A stretch of DNA of 64,000 nucleotides, from assembly GCA_015065425.1 (NCBI GenBank), contig SVQH01000001.1:62001-126000 (forward strand), in the 5' to 3' direction. Shown piece after piece: positions 1-9,113 of the stretch. The DNA is from Oscillospiraceae bacterium. Lineage in GTDB: Bacteria; Bacillota; Clostridia; Oscillospirales; Acutalibacteraceae. How positions within the stretch are numbered: position 1 is the stretch's first letter; the number at the start of each line of letters is the position of its first letter. The notes beneath the pieces are model-generated. The model was not told where the DNA came from and searched no databases. It saw nothing but the letters and a program-made list of their open reading frames with translations. The position numbers and the translations under genes are program-made.

Positions 1-61
1 ATCATATAAGTAAATTCGTATCAAGTGTTTATTTGCACAGAAGCATTACTAAGATATTTTT

Positions 62-1129
62 TTATAATTTTGCTATAACCTCTTGTTTTATATCGTTAAC
101 AGCACAAATAAATACCACAGCCAACAGTAATAAAGCCGATGAACCGGTAAAAGACGAACTGAGCATTTCAATTCTGTTAAAAGCGGGAATTATTGAGTCG
201 ACAAGATGAAGTGTAACAGAAAAAAATCTGAATATAAGTGTTGCAATTACAGAGCGTAAAATAGTAATAAAAACATATTCTTTTATATCAACTCCCAGTT
301 TTCTGAGACCGGGAAGCTGTTGCAATATTATTCCGATACCGCCGACAGACAAGCAGAATTCTGTTAGAAGCAAGGAATTGCTTTTGATGCAAAATGTGAT
401 TGAATTTGTTATTTCACCGAATAAAACTATAAAATCAGCAATAAATGTATTGTTAAAAACCGTTTTCACTATTGTTACTATAACCGTAAACAGCAATATC
501 CATGAAAAAATATTTATTATTGCGACTGAAGTATCATTTACAGATTTAATGATGATATCCGCAAACAAATCATTATTGTTTGATGTGTTGTTTTCAGCGT
601 TATTTCTATGAAAAGTATTATATATAAATGCACAGAAACAAGATGCTGCCGCAGAAGACAGCAATAAAAATATTCCCGTTTTAACATTTCCCAGCATTGA
701 GACACCGGTGTAAAATACACTGAATGAAACACCGGGAGTGACAAAAAACATAGCAACTCTTTTGGCTGTGACGATATCAATTTCTCCTTTTTCAAACATT
801 TGTAATGAACATCTTCCTGCTATATTATAGCCACCCAATAAACTGACTAATATAGTTGTAAAACAGTTGCCCGGAATGCCGAAGAGAAAATTCATCACCG
901 GATGAATAATTCTACTGATAACAGCAGGACATCCGACAGAGGATATTAATGATGAAAATAACAATGTCGGAAACAACGACGGAAGCAATGAATATACACA
1001 GTTTTTTATTGCACTCTTCAGCTCGTAATTAATATCTGAAAAAAATAAAAAACTGAATCCCATTGATAAAAGAAGCAACCAAAAAAACAGACTGTTTTTT
1101 AATCTTGATAAAATCTTTAGTACTTTCAT
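62..1129 (-). CDS. ylbJ: YlbJ/SpoVV-like sporulation integral membrane protein
   Basis: This 355-residue protein is almost entirely hydrophobic, with about eight membrane segments. It has the layout of the nucleoside-recognition (GATE) family: an SLLPSLFPTL segment at about residues 47-56 and an LLGGY-x3-GR turn at about 97-106, the latter typical of YlbJ. In Bacillus the family member (YlbJ, renamed SpoVV) sits in the outer forespore membrane and is needed to move dipicolinic acid towards the forespore; that is family knowledge. It is divergent from yqfC/yqfD, also sporulation genes, which supports the call. The start at 1129 gives a Lys-rich N-terminus followed directly by the first membrane helix. 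The 61 bases downstream to the window edge contain nothing I recognise. Confidence 0.82.
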   Translation of the reverse strand: MKVLKILSRLKNSLFFWLLLLSMGFSFLFFSDINYELKSAIKNCVYSLLPSLFPTLLFSSLISSVGCPAVISRIIHPVMNFLFGIPGNCFTTILVSLLGGYNIAGRCSLQMFEKGEIDIVTAKRVAMFFVTPGVSFSVFYTGVSMLGNVKTGIFLLLSSAAASCFCAFIYNTFHRNNAENNTSNNNDLFADIIIKSVNDTSVAIINIFSWILLFTVIVTIVKTVFNNTFIADFIVLFGEITNSITFCIKSNSLLLTEFCLSVGGIGIILQQLPGLRKLGVDIKEYVFITILRSVIATLIFRFFSVTLHLVDSIIPAFNRIEMLSSSFTGSSALLLLAVVFICAVNDIKQEVIAKL

Positions 1130-1213
1130 ATAAAAACAATATGATGATATGTTCTAAATAATTCAGCTTAAGCATAAATTTTCTTAGAATTATATTCAGC
1201 GGAGAGAATTTAC

Positions 1214-1495
1214 ATGAGTACAAATACAAAGCAAAAAGCAAAAAGAAGAATAAACCGAATTATGCACGAATTTGAACTGGACACATCTTTTGAGTTTTAT
1301 CTTGAAATTGACTCTCTTGAAGAGATAAAAATTTCAGGCGTATCGGATATTACAGAATACAGTGAAAACCGATTACTTATAAAGTGTAAAAATTTTTACC
1401 TGTCTGTAAAAGGTGAAGGACTTCTGCTTGCCGCATATTCAAAAACAATTACTCATATTACGGGGACAATAAATGAAATTAAATTTTTAAGATAG
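1214..1495 (+). CDS. yqfC: YqfC family sporulation protein
   Basis: A 93-residue protein of the length and order expected for YqfC, a small protein of unknown biochemistry made in the mother cell of sporulating Firmicutes and encoded just before yqfD. It has a basic N-terminus (residues 5-16) and a C-terminal half rich in beta-strand residues with a VKGEGL turn near residues 66-71. The start is supported by a GGAGAG ribosome site at about 1200-1205. The stop (1493-1495) overlaps the region where yqfD must start, so the two are almost certainly co-translated. No convincing SigE promoter could be read in the 84-bp gap to ylbJ. Confidence 0.8.
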   Translation: MSTNTKQKAKRRINRIMHEFELDTSFEFYLEIDSLEEIKISGVSDITEYSENRLLIKCKNFYLSVKGEGLLLAAYSKTITHITGTINEIKFLR

Positions 1496-1506
1496 AGGCG
1501 ATTTTT

Positions 1507-2679
1507 ATCAAAAAGAAATACTCTTTCTCAGACTATATAAAAGGAATAGTTCAGATTAAAGTAACTGATGGCTTCAAAGATATCTTCTTAAACGAATGCA
1601 AAAACAGTAGATGTGAACTGAGAGAATTAAAAATAATTGAGAACGGATACATATTTTTTGCATCAAGAAGAAATCTTATGTTAATTACTAAAGCAGCAAA
1701 TACCGCAGGGATGAATATAAAAACAGAAAAAAGAATCGGATTACCTTACATTTTCTACAGATACAGAAAAAGATACGGTATTCCGATTGGTTTAACGGGC
1801 TCAATACTGATTTTTATACTGCTTTCTTCAATGATATGGACCGTAGATATATCGGGCAACGAAACAGTCACAACCGAGGATATAACAGCATTTCTGAAAA
1901 GCGAAGGTATTGACAAAGGAATATTTACATCAACAGTTTCAGGGAATGATATTGAGTTTATGCTTGAAAATAAATTCCGCAACATATCATGGGCAACGGT
2001 AAGTGTGATAGGCAGCCGTCTTTTCATTGAAATAAAGGAAAGAACAACGACAGATGAAAAAAGTCCGGAAAATATTTATTCAAATATAATTGCTTCAAAA
2101 GACGGGGAAGTTGTTCAGGCTGATATTTTTACGGGAGAAGGAAAAATATATCCCGGAACTGCAGTTGTAAAGGGAGATCTTCTTGTCAGTGGCGTAAAAA
2201 CATATAATGACGGAAGAGTTGAGTTTACGAAGAGCAGTGCTGCAATCATGGCATTAACAGAAAATCATATATGTTCTCAGACCGCTTTTTCAATAACGGC
2301 AGAAGTCCCCGAATTATGTAAAGACAAATACTTTCCAATTTTCTTTAATAAACACAATAATGTAAAGGCTGATTGCTTCACAAACACTGCATATTTTTTG
2401 ACATCTGCAGATATAATATTTCCAATAGGTATATCACGAAACAGCGAAATCAGTTTCAAAAAAGAAAATATTGAACTTACAACAGCACAGGCTTTACTAT
2501 TATCATTTTCTGATTTTTCAAAATCCGCGTTCAGTCTGTATGAAAAAGTAACGGTTAATGAACGAGATATCAAACTGAATATTGACAATCAGATATCCGT
2601 TGAGGGGAATTTTCATTGCCTTGAAGATATTGCCATTGAAAAAAGCTTTACCGTTGAAGACAATGAAGAAATTCAATGA
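1507..2679 (+). CDS. yqfD: YqfD sporulation protein, non-canonical start
   Basis: Membrane-anchored sporulation protein of the YqfD family, found downstream of yqfC. The first ATG in frame is 1678, but starting there removes a conserved-looking N-terminal domain: the frame is open from 1483 and encodes YSFSDYIKGIVQIKV and onward, matching the usual YqfD N-terminus. No ATG, GTG or TTG occurs between the in-frame stop at 1480-1482 and 1678. An AGAGG site at 1494-1498 points to ATC at 1507 (8-nt gap) or less well ATT at 1501, so I place the start at 1507. One membrane helix lies at about residues 95-115, followed by an extracytoplasmic region and a YqfD C-terminal domain. The exact start is inference. 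Confidence 0.75.
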   Translation: MKKKYSFSDYIKGIVQIKVTDGFKDIFLNECKNSRCELRELKIIENGYIFFASRRNLMLITKAANTAGMNIKTEKRIGLPYIFYRYRKRYGIPIGLTGSILIFILLSSMIWTVDISGNETVTTEDITAFLKSEGIDKGIFTSTVSGNDIEFMLENKFRNISWATVSVIGSRLFIEIKERTTTDEKSPENIYSNIIASKDGEVVQADIFTGEGKIYPGTAVVKGDLLVSGVKTYNDGRVEFTKSSAAIMALTENHICSQTAFSITAEVPELCKDKYFPIFFNKHNNVKADCFTNTAYFLTSADIIFPIGISRNSEISFKKENIELTTAQALLLSFSDFSKSAFSLYEKVTVNERDIKLNIDNQISVEGNFHCLEDIAIEKSFTVEDNEEIQ

Positions 2680-2695
2680 CAACAACGGTATCGGT

Positions 2696-4144
2696 TCAGT
2701 TATTAAAACATGAGTCTATCATTTTCTGCTTTATATTCCACAGCTTTTGAGACAAATCAACATAATAATTGTGAGGATATTCAAATCTGACAACCTCTTC
2801 CCACAAAGTATCAATCTGTTCAGCACAATAATTTCTGATATTTTCCGTTGACGGAAAATCATAAACAAGCTTACCATCCTTGAAAATCTCGACAAGAAGC
2901 TGTCGGGCAACGAAATCTGAAACAGTTTTCTTTTTCCATGTATAGTCAGGATCGAACAATTCGTATTCTTTGCAGGATGACAAATCTTCATCAGAAGTTG
3001 TAAGAACGTCCGCAATGGCTTTTCCTGTCTCGTTATCAAAAAGTCGCCACAAAAGTTTCGGGCACGGAGTAGTAATTTTTGCAACATTTTCGGATATTTT
3101 GATTTTCGGGATGATTTCTCCGCCTTTTTCTATAGCAGAAAGCTTATATACTCCTGCCATTACAGGATTTGAAGCGGATGTTATAAGTCTCTCTCCGACA
3201 AGGAAATTATCAATCCTTGCACCATTCTGAAGCATATCACGTATTATATATTCATCAAGAGAGTTTGAGGCATATATATCGCAGTCGGGATATCCTGCTT
3301 CGTTAAGCACTCGTCTTATTTTCTTTGAAAGATAAGCAAGATCACCGCTGTCAATTCTGACACCTTTCGGACGTTTGCCCAACGGTGCAAGAACATCATT
3401 GAAGGCTTTGATAGCATTAGGAAGACCTTTATCCATTGCATCATAAGTATCAATCAGAAGCACACAATCATCAGGATACTGCTTTGCAAAAGCACAGAAT
3501 GCCTCATATTCACTGTCAAACATCTGAATCCATGTGTGACTCATTGAGCCAAACAACGGAATATTATATAATTTAGATGCACTGACATTTGTCGTTGCAC
3601 AACAGCCACCGATATAAGCACTTCTTGCCCCATTCAGAGCAGCAGCAATCCCATGTGCTCTTCTTGAACCAAACTCAATAATAGCTCTTCCGCCTGCAGA
3701 ACGTACAATCCTGTTAGCTTTAGTCGCAATGAGGGATTGATGATTAACTGAAAGCAGAATTATTGTTTCAAGAAGCTGAGCCTGAATTACAGGACCTCTG
3801 ACTTTAATAACAGGTTCATTTGCAAATACAGGTGTTCCCTCAGGTACAGCCCACATATCACATGTAAATCTGAAATTGCGAAGATATTCAATAAAATCAT
3901 CCGATAAGCCTTTTTCCGATAAATATTTCAGGTCATCCTCAGAAAAACTGAGATTTTTAATATATTCGGTAAGCTGATGAACACCTGCCATAATACAGAA
4001 TCCGCCTATCTCAGGTGCAGGTCTGTAAAACATATCAAACCAGGCAACAGTTTCATCAATTCCGTTTGCCAAGAAGCCGTTTGCCTGTGACAGCTCGTAA
4101 AAGTCAAACAGCAAGTCGCATTTATTCATAAAAATATTATTCAT
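2696..4144 (-). CDS. pncB: Nicotinate phosphoribosyltransferase
   Basis: Makes nicotinate mononucleotide from nicotinate and PRPP, the Preiss-Handler route to NAD. The 482-residue length fits the bacterial enzyme. Visible motifs are FGSRRAHG at 158-165, a GSMSHTWIQMF segment at 199-209 containing the His expected to be phosphorylated in this family, and a phosphate-binding RIDSGDL stretch near 275-281. It is a single transcription unit convergent with yqfD, with only 16 bp between the two stop codons. The start at 4144 could alternatively be the second Met six residues later. No odd features. Identification is strong. Confidence 0.93.
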   Translation of the reverse strand: MNNIFMNKCDLLFDFYELSQANGFLANGIDETVAWFDMFYRPAPEIGGFCIMAGVHQLTEYIKNLSFSEDDLKYLSEKGLSDDFIEYLRNFRFTCDMWAVPEGTPVFANEPVIKVRGPVIQAQLLETIILLSVNHQSLIATKANRIVRSAGGRAIIEFGSRRAHGIAAALNGARSAYIGGCCATTNVSASKLYNIPLFGSMSHTWIQMFDSEYEAFCAFAKQYPDDCVLLIDTYDAMDKGLPNAIKAFNDVLAPLGKRPKGVRIDSGDLAYLSKKIRRVLNEAGYPDCDIYASNSLDEYIIRDMLQNGARIDNFLVGERLITSASNPVMAGVYKLSAIEKGGEIIPKIKISENVAKITTPCPKLLWRLFDNETGKAIADVLTTSDEDLSSCKEYELFDPDYTWKKKTVSDFVARQLLVEIFKDGKLVYDFPSTENIRNYCAEQIDTLWEEVVRFEYPHNYYVDLSQKLWNIKQKMIDSCFNN

Positions 4145-4333
4145 TAAATCATCACCGTTTCATTTTTTTTGTATTATACCATGTTTTTCATCGGTTGGCA
4201 AATGTATAATAAAATTTTCTTTCAGCACAGCATAAGAGATTTGATAAAAAAATACTAAATAATATTGTTGACCTTTTAATCAGAAATATGATAACATTTA
4301 ACAGAAGTGTAAAGCTTGTGCAGGGAGGACATT

Positions 4334-4582
4334 ATGAGGCTCAGAAAACATGAATTAGGTTCAAGAAACATCGTCGGTGCAAAAATCGAAAAGAAAAGAA
4401 AAGAATTACAGATGAAACAAAAAGATTTTCTTGCTCAGTTGCAGGTGGCAGGAATGGATATAAATGCATCCGGTCTTTCAAAACTTGAAGGCCAAATACG
4501 CAGCGTTTATGATTATGAACTTGTTATTATTGCTTCGGTTCTCGGTGTCAGTGTGTCATGGCTACTGGAAGAAAATAATTAA
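4334..4582 (+). CDS. Small XRE-type HTH transcriptional regulator
   Basis: An 82-residue protein that is essentially one Cro/C1-type helix-turn-helix domain: IGxKIExKRKELQMKQKDF-like first helices, a GLSKLEGQIRSV recognition region, and a VSVSWLLEEN ending typical of clostridial XRE proteins. I start it at the ATG at 4334 because AGGGAGG at 4322-4328 lies 6 nt upstream; the upstream in-frame TTG at 4316 would put that ribosome site inside the gene. It precedes a second XRE gene with its own promoter. The target is unknown. The 189-bp gap before it contains a possible promoter (TTGACC at 4268-4273, TAACAT at 4292-4297, 18-nt spacing) and nothing else I recognise. Confidence 0.75.
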   Translation: MRLRKHELGSRNIVGAKIEKKRKELQMKQKDFLAQLQVAGMDINASGLSKLEGQIRSVYDYELVIIASVLGVSVSWLLEENN

Positions 4583-4585
4583 ATA

Positions 4586-4644
4586 TTGATTTTAATTAAA
4601 TTAAATGCTATACTTTATCCGGATATTTTTGTCCGGATATTTTA
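4586..4644 (+). promoter_or_regulatory. Promoter with tandem TCCGGATATTTT operator-like repeats
   Basis: TTGATT at 4586-4591 and TATACT at 4609-4614 are spaced by 17 nt, a good SigA promoter. Directly downstream, over the expected start point, lie two direct repeats: TCCGGATATTTTT at 4618-4630 and TCCGGATATTTTA at 4632-4644, each with a palindromic TCCGGA core; the first extends to the perfect palindrome TATCCGGATA (4616-4625). The position suggests repression by one of the two flanking XRE proteins, which is inference. Confidence 0.55.
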
Positions 4645-4665
4645 TTTTACACGGAGGATAAAATC

Positions 4666-5058
4666 ATGCTCGTGACTGAACGATTGAAGGCAGCAAGAAA
4701 AGAATGTAAACTGACTCAGCAGCAGGTTGCTGATATTTTACATATTGACCGCTCTACCTATGCATATTACGAGCTTGGTACAACAACTCCTTCTGTTGAT
4801 AAATTAATTATGCTTGCTGCGTTATTTAAGACGGATGTTTCATGGCTTCTCGGAGATGATATTCCTAAAAATGTCTGGCGTTCTCCTGAAAATGATATTT
4901 CACTAAAAATGCAGATAAAGGAAAAACGCATAACCGAACTATCAAAGGATGAAAGAAAACTTATCGGACTATTCAGAGTGGCTGCGAAAAACGGAAATGC
5001 CAAGGAATTATTAAATATTCTTTCAGAAACTGCAGGTAAAACTAATGATGAAAAGTAA
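4666..5058 (+). CDS. XRE-type HTH transcriptional regulator
   Basis: A 130-residue regulator. Residues 1-65 form a Cro/C1-type helix-turn-helix (RLKAARKECKLTQQQVADIL, a YAYYELGTTTPS recognition helix region, and a VSWLLGDD ending). The C-terminal half is charged and helical without a recognised ligand domain. A GGAGG ribosome site stands before the ATG at 4666. It ends inside the start of the following flavoprotein gene (14-bp overlap), so it is probably co-transcribed with it from the promoter at 4586-4614. Possibly autoregulatory through the repeats at 4618-4644. Confidence 0.8.
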   Translation: MLVTERLKAARKECKLTQQQVADILHIDRSTYAYYELGTTTPSVDKLIMLAALFKTDVSWLLGDDIPKNVWRSPENDISLKMQIKEKRITELSKDERKLIGLFRVAAKNGNAKELLNILSETAGKTNDEK

Positions 5059-6295
5059 TTCTCCCCTTGAAATTGCTGTTGTCGGCGGTGGTGCATCAGG
5101 ACTTACGGCAGCAATTTCTGCCGCAAGAAAAATAGCTGAAAATAAAACTTGTGCAAATATAACAGTTTATGAAGCAAATTCCCGTGTCGGAAAAAAAATT
5201 CTTGTAACGGGAAACGGCAGATGTAATTTCACCAATGACAACATTGAAATTAATAATTTCCGTGGTGAAAGCGATTTTGCGTTCTCTGTATATCAGAAAT
5301 TTGATAATCATGAAACGAAGAATTTTTTCCGTTCATTAGGGCTTTTAGCAAAAAGCGATGCCGCAGGCAGGGTATATCCGATGTCTTCCCAGGCAAGTGC
5401 AGTTCTCGATTGTCTGCGTTATGAGGCAGACAGACTCGGAGTAAATATATTAACCGATACGAAAATAACTTCTCTGAAACATACATCTGACGGATTTTTA
5501 CTGAACGAAAAATTTAAAGCCGATAAGTGTATAATAGCAACAGGAGGAAAAGCAGCCCCCGTACACGGAAGCGACGGAAGCGGTTTTGACCTTCTTGATT
5601 CCTTGAATCTTGAACATACTGCTTTATTTCCTGCACTTACACCCATAGTTTGTGAAAACTATCCTAAAAGTCTCAAAGGTATACGTTCTCAAGGAAAACT
5701 ATCCCTTAAATGTTCGGGTAAATTATTGACCGCTGATACAGGTGAAATACAATACACTGACTACGGCCTGTCAGGCATAGTTTCAATGCAGGTTTCTCGC
5801 TTTGCTGCCGACGCCGTTAATAAAAATATCGGTGATGTATATGCTGTCGTGGACTCATGTCCGTCAATGTCATACGATGAGTTAAAAATTGAACTTCTTG
5901 ACATTATAAAATATAATCCTTCCATGCCTGCAGAAATGCTGCTCGCTGGCATTATTCCGAAGCGTCTCGGCATATTTTTTCTGACAGAGGTAAGTATTAG
6001 TCCAACAAGGGAGATAGGAAAATTACATTCTGCAGTAATCGATAAACTTATTTATGTCGTAAAAGGCAAAAAATACAGAATATCCGGTGTAAAAGGTTTT
6101 TCCGACGCTCAGACAACTGCCGGCGGAATTAAAGCCTGTGAAATTAATGCAGAAACAATGGAAACAATAAAAATACCGGGATTATACGTATGCGGTGAAA
6201 TAGTAGATGTTGACGGAGAATGCGGCGGTTATAATCTTCAATGGGCATGGTCATCAGGAGCCGTCGCAGGAATAAGTTCAGTGGGAGGAAATTGA
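5045..6295 (+). CDS. BaiN/HI0933-family NAD(P)/FAD-dependent oxidoreductase
   Basis: A 416-residue flavoprotein. A Rossmann dinucleotide motif VVGGGASGLTAAISA begins at about residue 12, followed by a GRCNFTND block near residue 58 and a C-terminal GEIVDVDGECGGYNLQWAWSSG segment, all hallmarks of the HI0933 (aminoacetone oxidase/BaiN-like) family. Some family members act on bile-acid intermediates, but most are uncharacterised, so no substrate is assigned. The start overlaps the XRE regulator by 14 bp and ATG 5048 is an equal alternative. It is immediately followed by another FAD protein, suggesting a linked redox role. Confidence 0.85.
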   Translation: MMKSNSPLEIAVVGGGASGLTAAISAARKIAENKTCANITVYEANSRVGKKILVTGNGRCNFTNDNIEINNFRGESDFAFSVYQKFDNHETKNFFRSLGLLAKSDAAGRVYPMSSQASAVLDCLRYEADRLGVNILTDTKITSLKHTSDGFLLNEKFKADKCIIATGGKAAPVHGSDGSGFDLLDSLNLEHTALFPALTPIVCENYPKSLKGIRSQGKLSLKCSGKLLTADTGEIQYTDYGLSGIVSMQVSRFAADAVNKNIGDVYAVVDSCPSMSYDELKIELLDIIKYNPSMPAEMLLAGIIPKRLGIFFLTEVSISPTREIGKLHSAVIDKLIYVVKGKKYRISGVKGFSDAQTTAGGIKACEINAETMETIKIPGLYVCGEIVDVDGECGGYNLQWAWSSGAVAGISSVGGN

Positions 6296-6297
6296 AA

Positions 6298-7905
6298 TTG
6301 ATTAGAATTAATGAAATTGCAATGCCTCTCTCTGCCGATATTAATGAAATAAAAAAGGCTGCATCTGAAATCTTATGTATCAATTCTGCAGAGATAACTT
6401 TTTTTGAAATTGCAAGAGAATCCATTGATTCACGAAAAAAGCACAATATAAAAATGATTTATTCGGTGAACCTCGAAACTAAAACGGACGAAGACTCTAT
6501 TATAATGCGTTTCCCGCAAAATAAGGTTCAAAAAACCGAACGGTATATATATTCTTTTCCCGAAAACAAGAGAAAGTCAGTTTTCAGACCTGTTATAGTT
6601 GGTTTCGGTCCCGCAGGTATGTTTGCTTCATATATTCTTGCACAAGCAGGTCTTAACCCCCTGATTCTTGAAAGAGGTAATGATGTAGATACAAGAACAG
6701 CTGATGTTTACGGTTTCTGGAAGACGAGAAACCTGAACACCTCCTCGAATGTCCAATTCGGAGAAGGCGGAGCAGGAACTTTTTCAGACGGGAAACTTAC
6801 TACTGGTATTAAAGACAGCAGATGTCGATATGTCCTCGAAAAGTTCAAAGAATTCGGTGCACCTGAATCTATTCTGTACTCTTCTCATCCTCATATTGGC
6901 ACTGACCGTCTCGTTCATGTTGTCAAAAACATGAGAAACGAGATAATTCGTCTCGGCGGAGAAATAAAATTCGGTTGCTGCCTTACGGATATTTATAAAG
7001 CAAACGGTTATATACAAGGTATATCTTATACAGGTGCCGATGGCAGTGTTACGGACATTGAAACAGATTGCCTTATTTTATGCATTGGTCATTCAGCGAG
7101 AGATACCGTCGAAATGCTTTTTTCTCACGGCATTCTGATGGAACAAAAACCTTTCTCCATTGGTGTCAGAATCGAGCATCCTCAGGAACAGATAAATAAA
7201 GCACTTTTCGGCAAGCATTGGAATGACCCGACTCTCGGAGCCGCCAATTATAAACTTGCAAATCACTCACTTCATGAACGAGGTGCATATACATTTTGCA
7301 TGTGTCCGGGTGGAACGGTTGTATGTGCTTCTTCTGAAGAGGAAATGGTGGTTGTAAACGGCATGAGTGAACTTGCACGTGACGGCGAAAATGCAAATTC
7401 AGCTATACTCGTCGGTGTTGAACCACATCACTTTGAATCGGCTCACCCTCTTGCCGGGATTTCACTCCAAAGAAAAATAGAACGTGCAGCATACAAAGAA
7501 GGGGGCTGTGATTACACAGCACCCGCTCAAACCGTAGGTGATTTTCTTAATAATACCCCGTCAAAGAAGCTCGGTAAGGTAAAGCCTACCTGTCCTACAG
7601 GTGTCAGACCTACTGACATCAGAAAAGTTCTGCCTTCAGCGGTAACCGACTCTATTGCTTCCGCAATAAAGGCATTTGATAAAAAGCTTACAGGTTTTGC
7701 ATTACCCGATGCTGTTCTAACTGCACCGGAAAGCAGAAGTTCATCACCCGTAAGAATTATTAGAGATGAATTCAGACAGGCAAGCATAAAAGGAATTTTC
7801 CCTTGCGGTGAAGGTGCAGGATATGCAGGCGGTATTGTTTCAGCTGCCGTCGACGGAATAAAATGTGCAGAAGCAGTTCTCGCAGATGAAGAGGACGATT
7901 GCTGA
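6298..7905 (+). CDS. COG2509-type FAD-dependent dehydrogenase, uncharacterised
   Basis: About 535 residues when started at TTG 6298, which sits 9 nt after a GGGAGG site (6283-6288). An ATG at 6241 in the same frame lies deep inside the previous gene and has no ribosome site; TTG 6292 is closer to the site than usual. The protein has an N-terminal RINEIAMP segment, a VIVGFGPAGMFASY nucleotide-binding motif near residue 100, and VQFGEGGAGTFSDGKL, which is diagnostic of the FAD-dependent protein C-terminal family. A final GEGAGYAGGIVSAAVDG closes the FAD site. Family members are widespread in Clostridia but lack a known substrate. Confidence 0.85.
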   Translation: MIRINEIAMPLSADINEIKKAASEILCINSAEITFFEIARESIDSRKKHNIKMIYSVNLETKTDEDSIIMRFPQNKVQKTERYIYSFPENKRKSVFRPVIVGFGPAGMFASYILAQAGLNPLILERGNDVDTRTADVYGFWKTRNLNTSSNVQFGEGGAGTFSDGKLTTGIKDSRCRYVLEKFKEFGAPESILYSSHPHIGTDRLVHVVKNMRNEIIRLGGEIKFGCCLTDIYKANGYIQGISYTGADGSVTDIETDCLILCIGHSARDTVEMLFSHGILMEQKPFSIGVRIEHPQEQINKALFGKHWNDPTLGAANYKLANHSLHERGAYTFCMCPGGTVVCASSEEEMVVVNGMSELARDGENANSAILVGVEPHHFESAHPLAGISLQRKIERAAYKEGGCDYTAPAQTVGDFLNNTPSKKLGKVKPTCPTGVRPTDIRKVLPSAVTDSIASAIKAFDKKLTGFALPDAVLTAPESRSSSPVRIIRDEFRQASIKGIFPCGEGAGYAGGIVSAAVDGIKCAEAVLADEEDDC

Positions 7906-7930
7906 GCTTACATAAAAGGAGCTAAAAATT

Positions 7931-8896
7931 ATGAAAACATTGGCATTGGTAGTTCCGTGTTATAATGAAGCAGATGTGTTAAAATTGTTTTACACGGAAA
8001 CAAAAAAAGTTGTTGAATCAATTAAAGACAAATATACAACTGAACTTGTCTTTATTGATGACGGCAGTAAAGATGACACTCTTAAACTGATAAAAGCTCT
8101 TGCTGCAGTTGATCAAAGTGTTAAATTTATTTCTTTCTCAAGAAACTTCGGCAAAGAGGCAGCTATGCTTGCAGGAATGGATTATGCAGTAAAAGCCGAT
8201 TATATCGGTATACTTGATGCTGATTTACAGCATTCTCCGACACTTATTCCCGAAATGCTGAGATATGTTGACGAAGAAGGCTATGACGTTGCAGCAGCCA
8301 GAAGAGAGGACAGAAAAGGCGAAGCAAAACTCAAGAGTTTACTTTCCGAATCTTTTTATAAAATCATCAACAAAGTCAGCGAAACAAAAATCATTGAATC
8401 TGCACAAGATTTCAGAATAATGAGAAAAGATGTTGTAAAAGCAATTATTTCCATGCCTGAAAATATCAGATTTTCAAAGGGAATTTTCAGTTGGGTCGGA
8501 TTTAATGTCAAGTGGATCGGACATACTAACAGAGAACGTGCAGCAGGCAATACCAAATGGTCAATTACGAAGCTGGCAAAATATGCTATTGACGGCATAC
8601 TCGGTTTCACAACCTCACCTCTCAGAATCAGTTTTCTACTCAGTTTTCTCAGTTTCTTCACCTCATTCGCTTGTTTTTTATATGCAATAATCCGCAATTT
8701 AATAAATTTACTGTATGTCGGAACTGTTCCTTATATTTTATCGGGAATGTTCATTATTGCAGGTCTCATTTTCATCTGTATGGGCATAATGGGCGAATAT
8801 CTTGCAAGGGTTTACACAGAATCAAAAGACAGACCTAAATATATTATTTCACAAACAAATACTCAGGTAAAATACAGTTTTACCGAAGATGAATAA
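7931..8896 (+). CDS. GT2 family glycosyltransferase, GtrB/DPM1-like
   Basis: A 321-residue enzyme with an N-terminal GT-A fold (LVVPCYNEADVL at 6-17, FIDDGSKDDT near 45-54, DADLQH near 96-101 supplying the metal-binding Asp residues) and two C-terminal membrane helices at about 230-255 and 265-290. This architecture is that of polyprenyl-phosphate sugar transferases (GtrB, DPM1, ArnC-like), which load a hexose on undecaprenyl phosphate at the inner membrane face. The acceptor in this organism is unknown. An AAAAGGAG ribosome site precedes ATG 7931. Confidence 0.88.
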   Translation: MKTLALVVPCYNEADVLKLFYTETKKVVESIKDKYTTELVFIDDGSKDDTLKLIKALAAVDQSVKFISFSRNFGKEAAMLAGMDYAVKADYIGILDADLQHSPTLIPEMLRYVDEEGYDVAAARREDRKGEAKLKSLLSESFYKIINKVSETKIIESAQDFRIMRKDVVKAIISMPENIRFSKGIFSWVGFNVKWIGHTNRERAAGNTKWSITKLAKYAIDGILGFTTSPLRISFLLSFLSFFTSFACFLYAIIRNLINLLYVGTVPYILSGMFIIAGLIFICMGIMGEYLARVYTESKDRPKYIISQTNTQVKYSFTEDE

Positions 8897-8912
8897 AAAG
8901 GAGAATTTAATT

Positions 8913-9113
8913 ATGGTAGTAACAAAAAACACAAAAATCGGTGACATTCTTGACGCAGACAAGGGTACTGCTCCCTTTTTCCAGAATATGGGTATGCACT
9001 GTCTCGGATGTCCGTCAGCAAGAAATGAATCCATAGCTCAGGCTTGTATGGTACACGGCGTTGACGTTGATGACCTTATTGAAGAACTTAACAATTATTT
9101 TCTTACAAGATAA
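8913..9113 (+). CDS. DUF1858 (redox disulfide) domain protein
   Basis: A 66-residue protein consisting of one DUF1858 domain: IGDILDADKGTAPFFQNMGMHCLGCPSA includes the characteristic C-x2-C pair of this hybrid-cluster-protein-associated fold. Function unknown; the domain is thought to be redox active. I start it at ATG 8913 because AAGGAG at 8898-8903 precedes it; the ATG at 8889 lies within the preceding gene. The stop abuts the next start with no gap. Confidence 0.8.
   Translation: MVVTKNTKIGDILDADKGTAPFFQNMGMHCLGCPSARNESIAQACMVHGVDVDDLIEELNNYFLTR

Noticed and set aside
1130..1213. SigE promoter between ylbJ and yqfC
   Set aside because: No pair of -35 and -10 elements with proper spacing could be read on either strand.
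4316..4333. In-frame TTG start for the first XRE gene
   Set aside because: It would place the AGGGAGG ribosome site inside the gene; ATG 4334 is correctly spaced.
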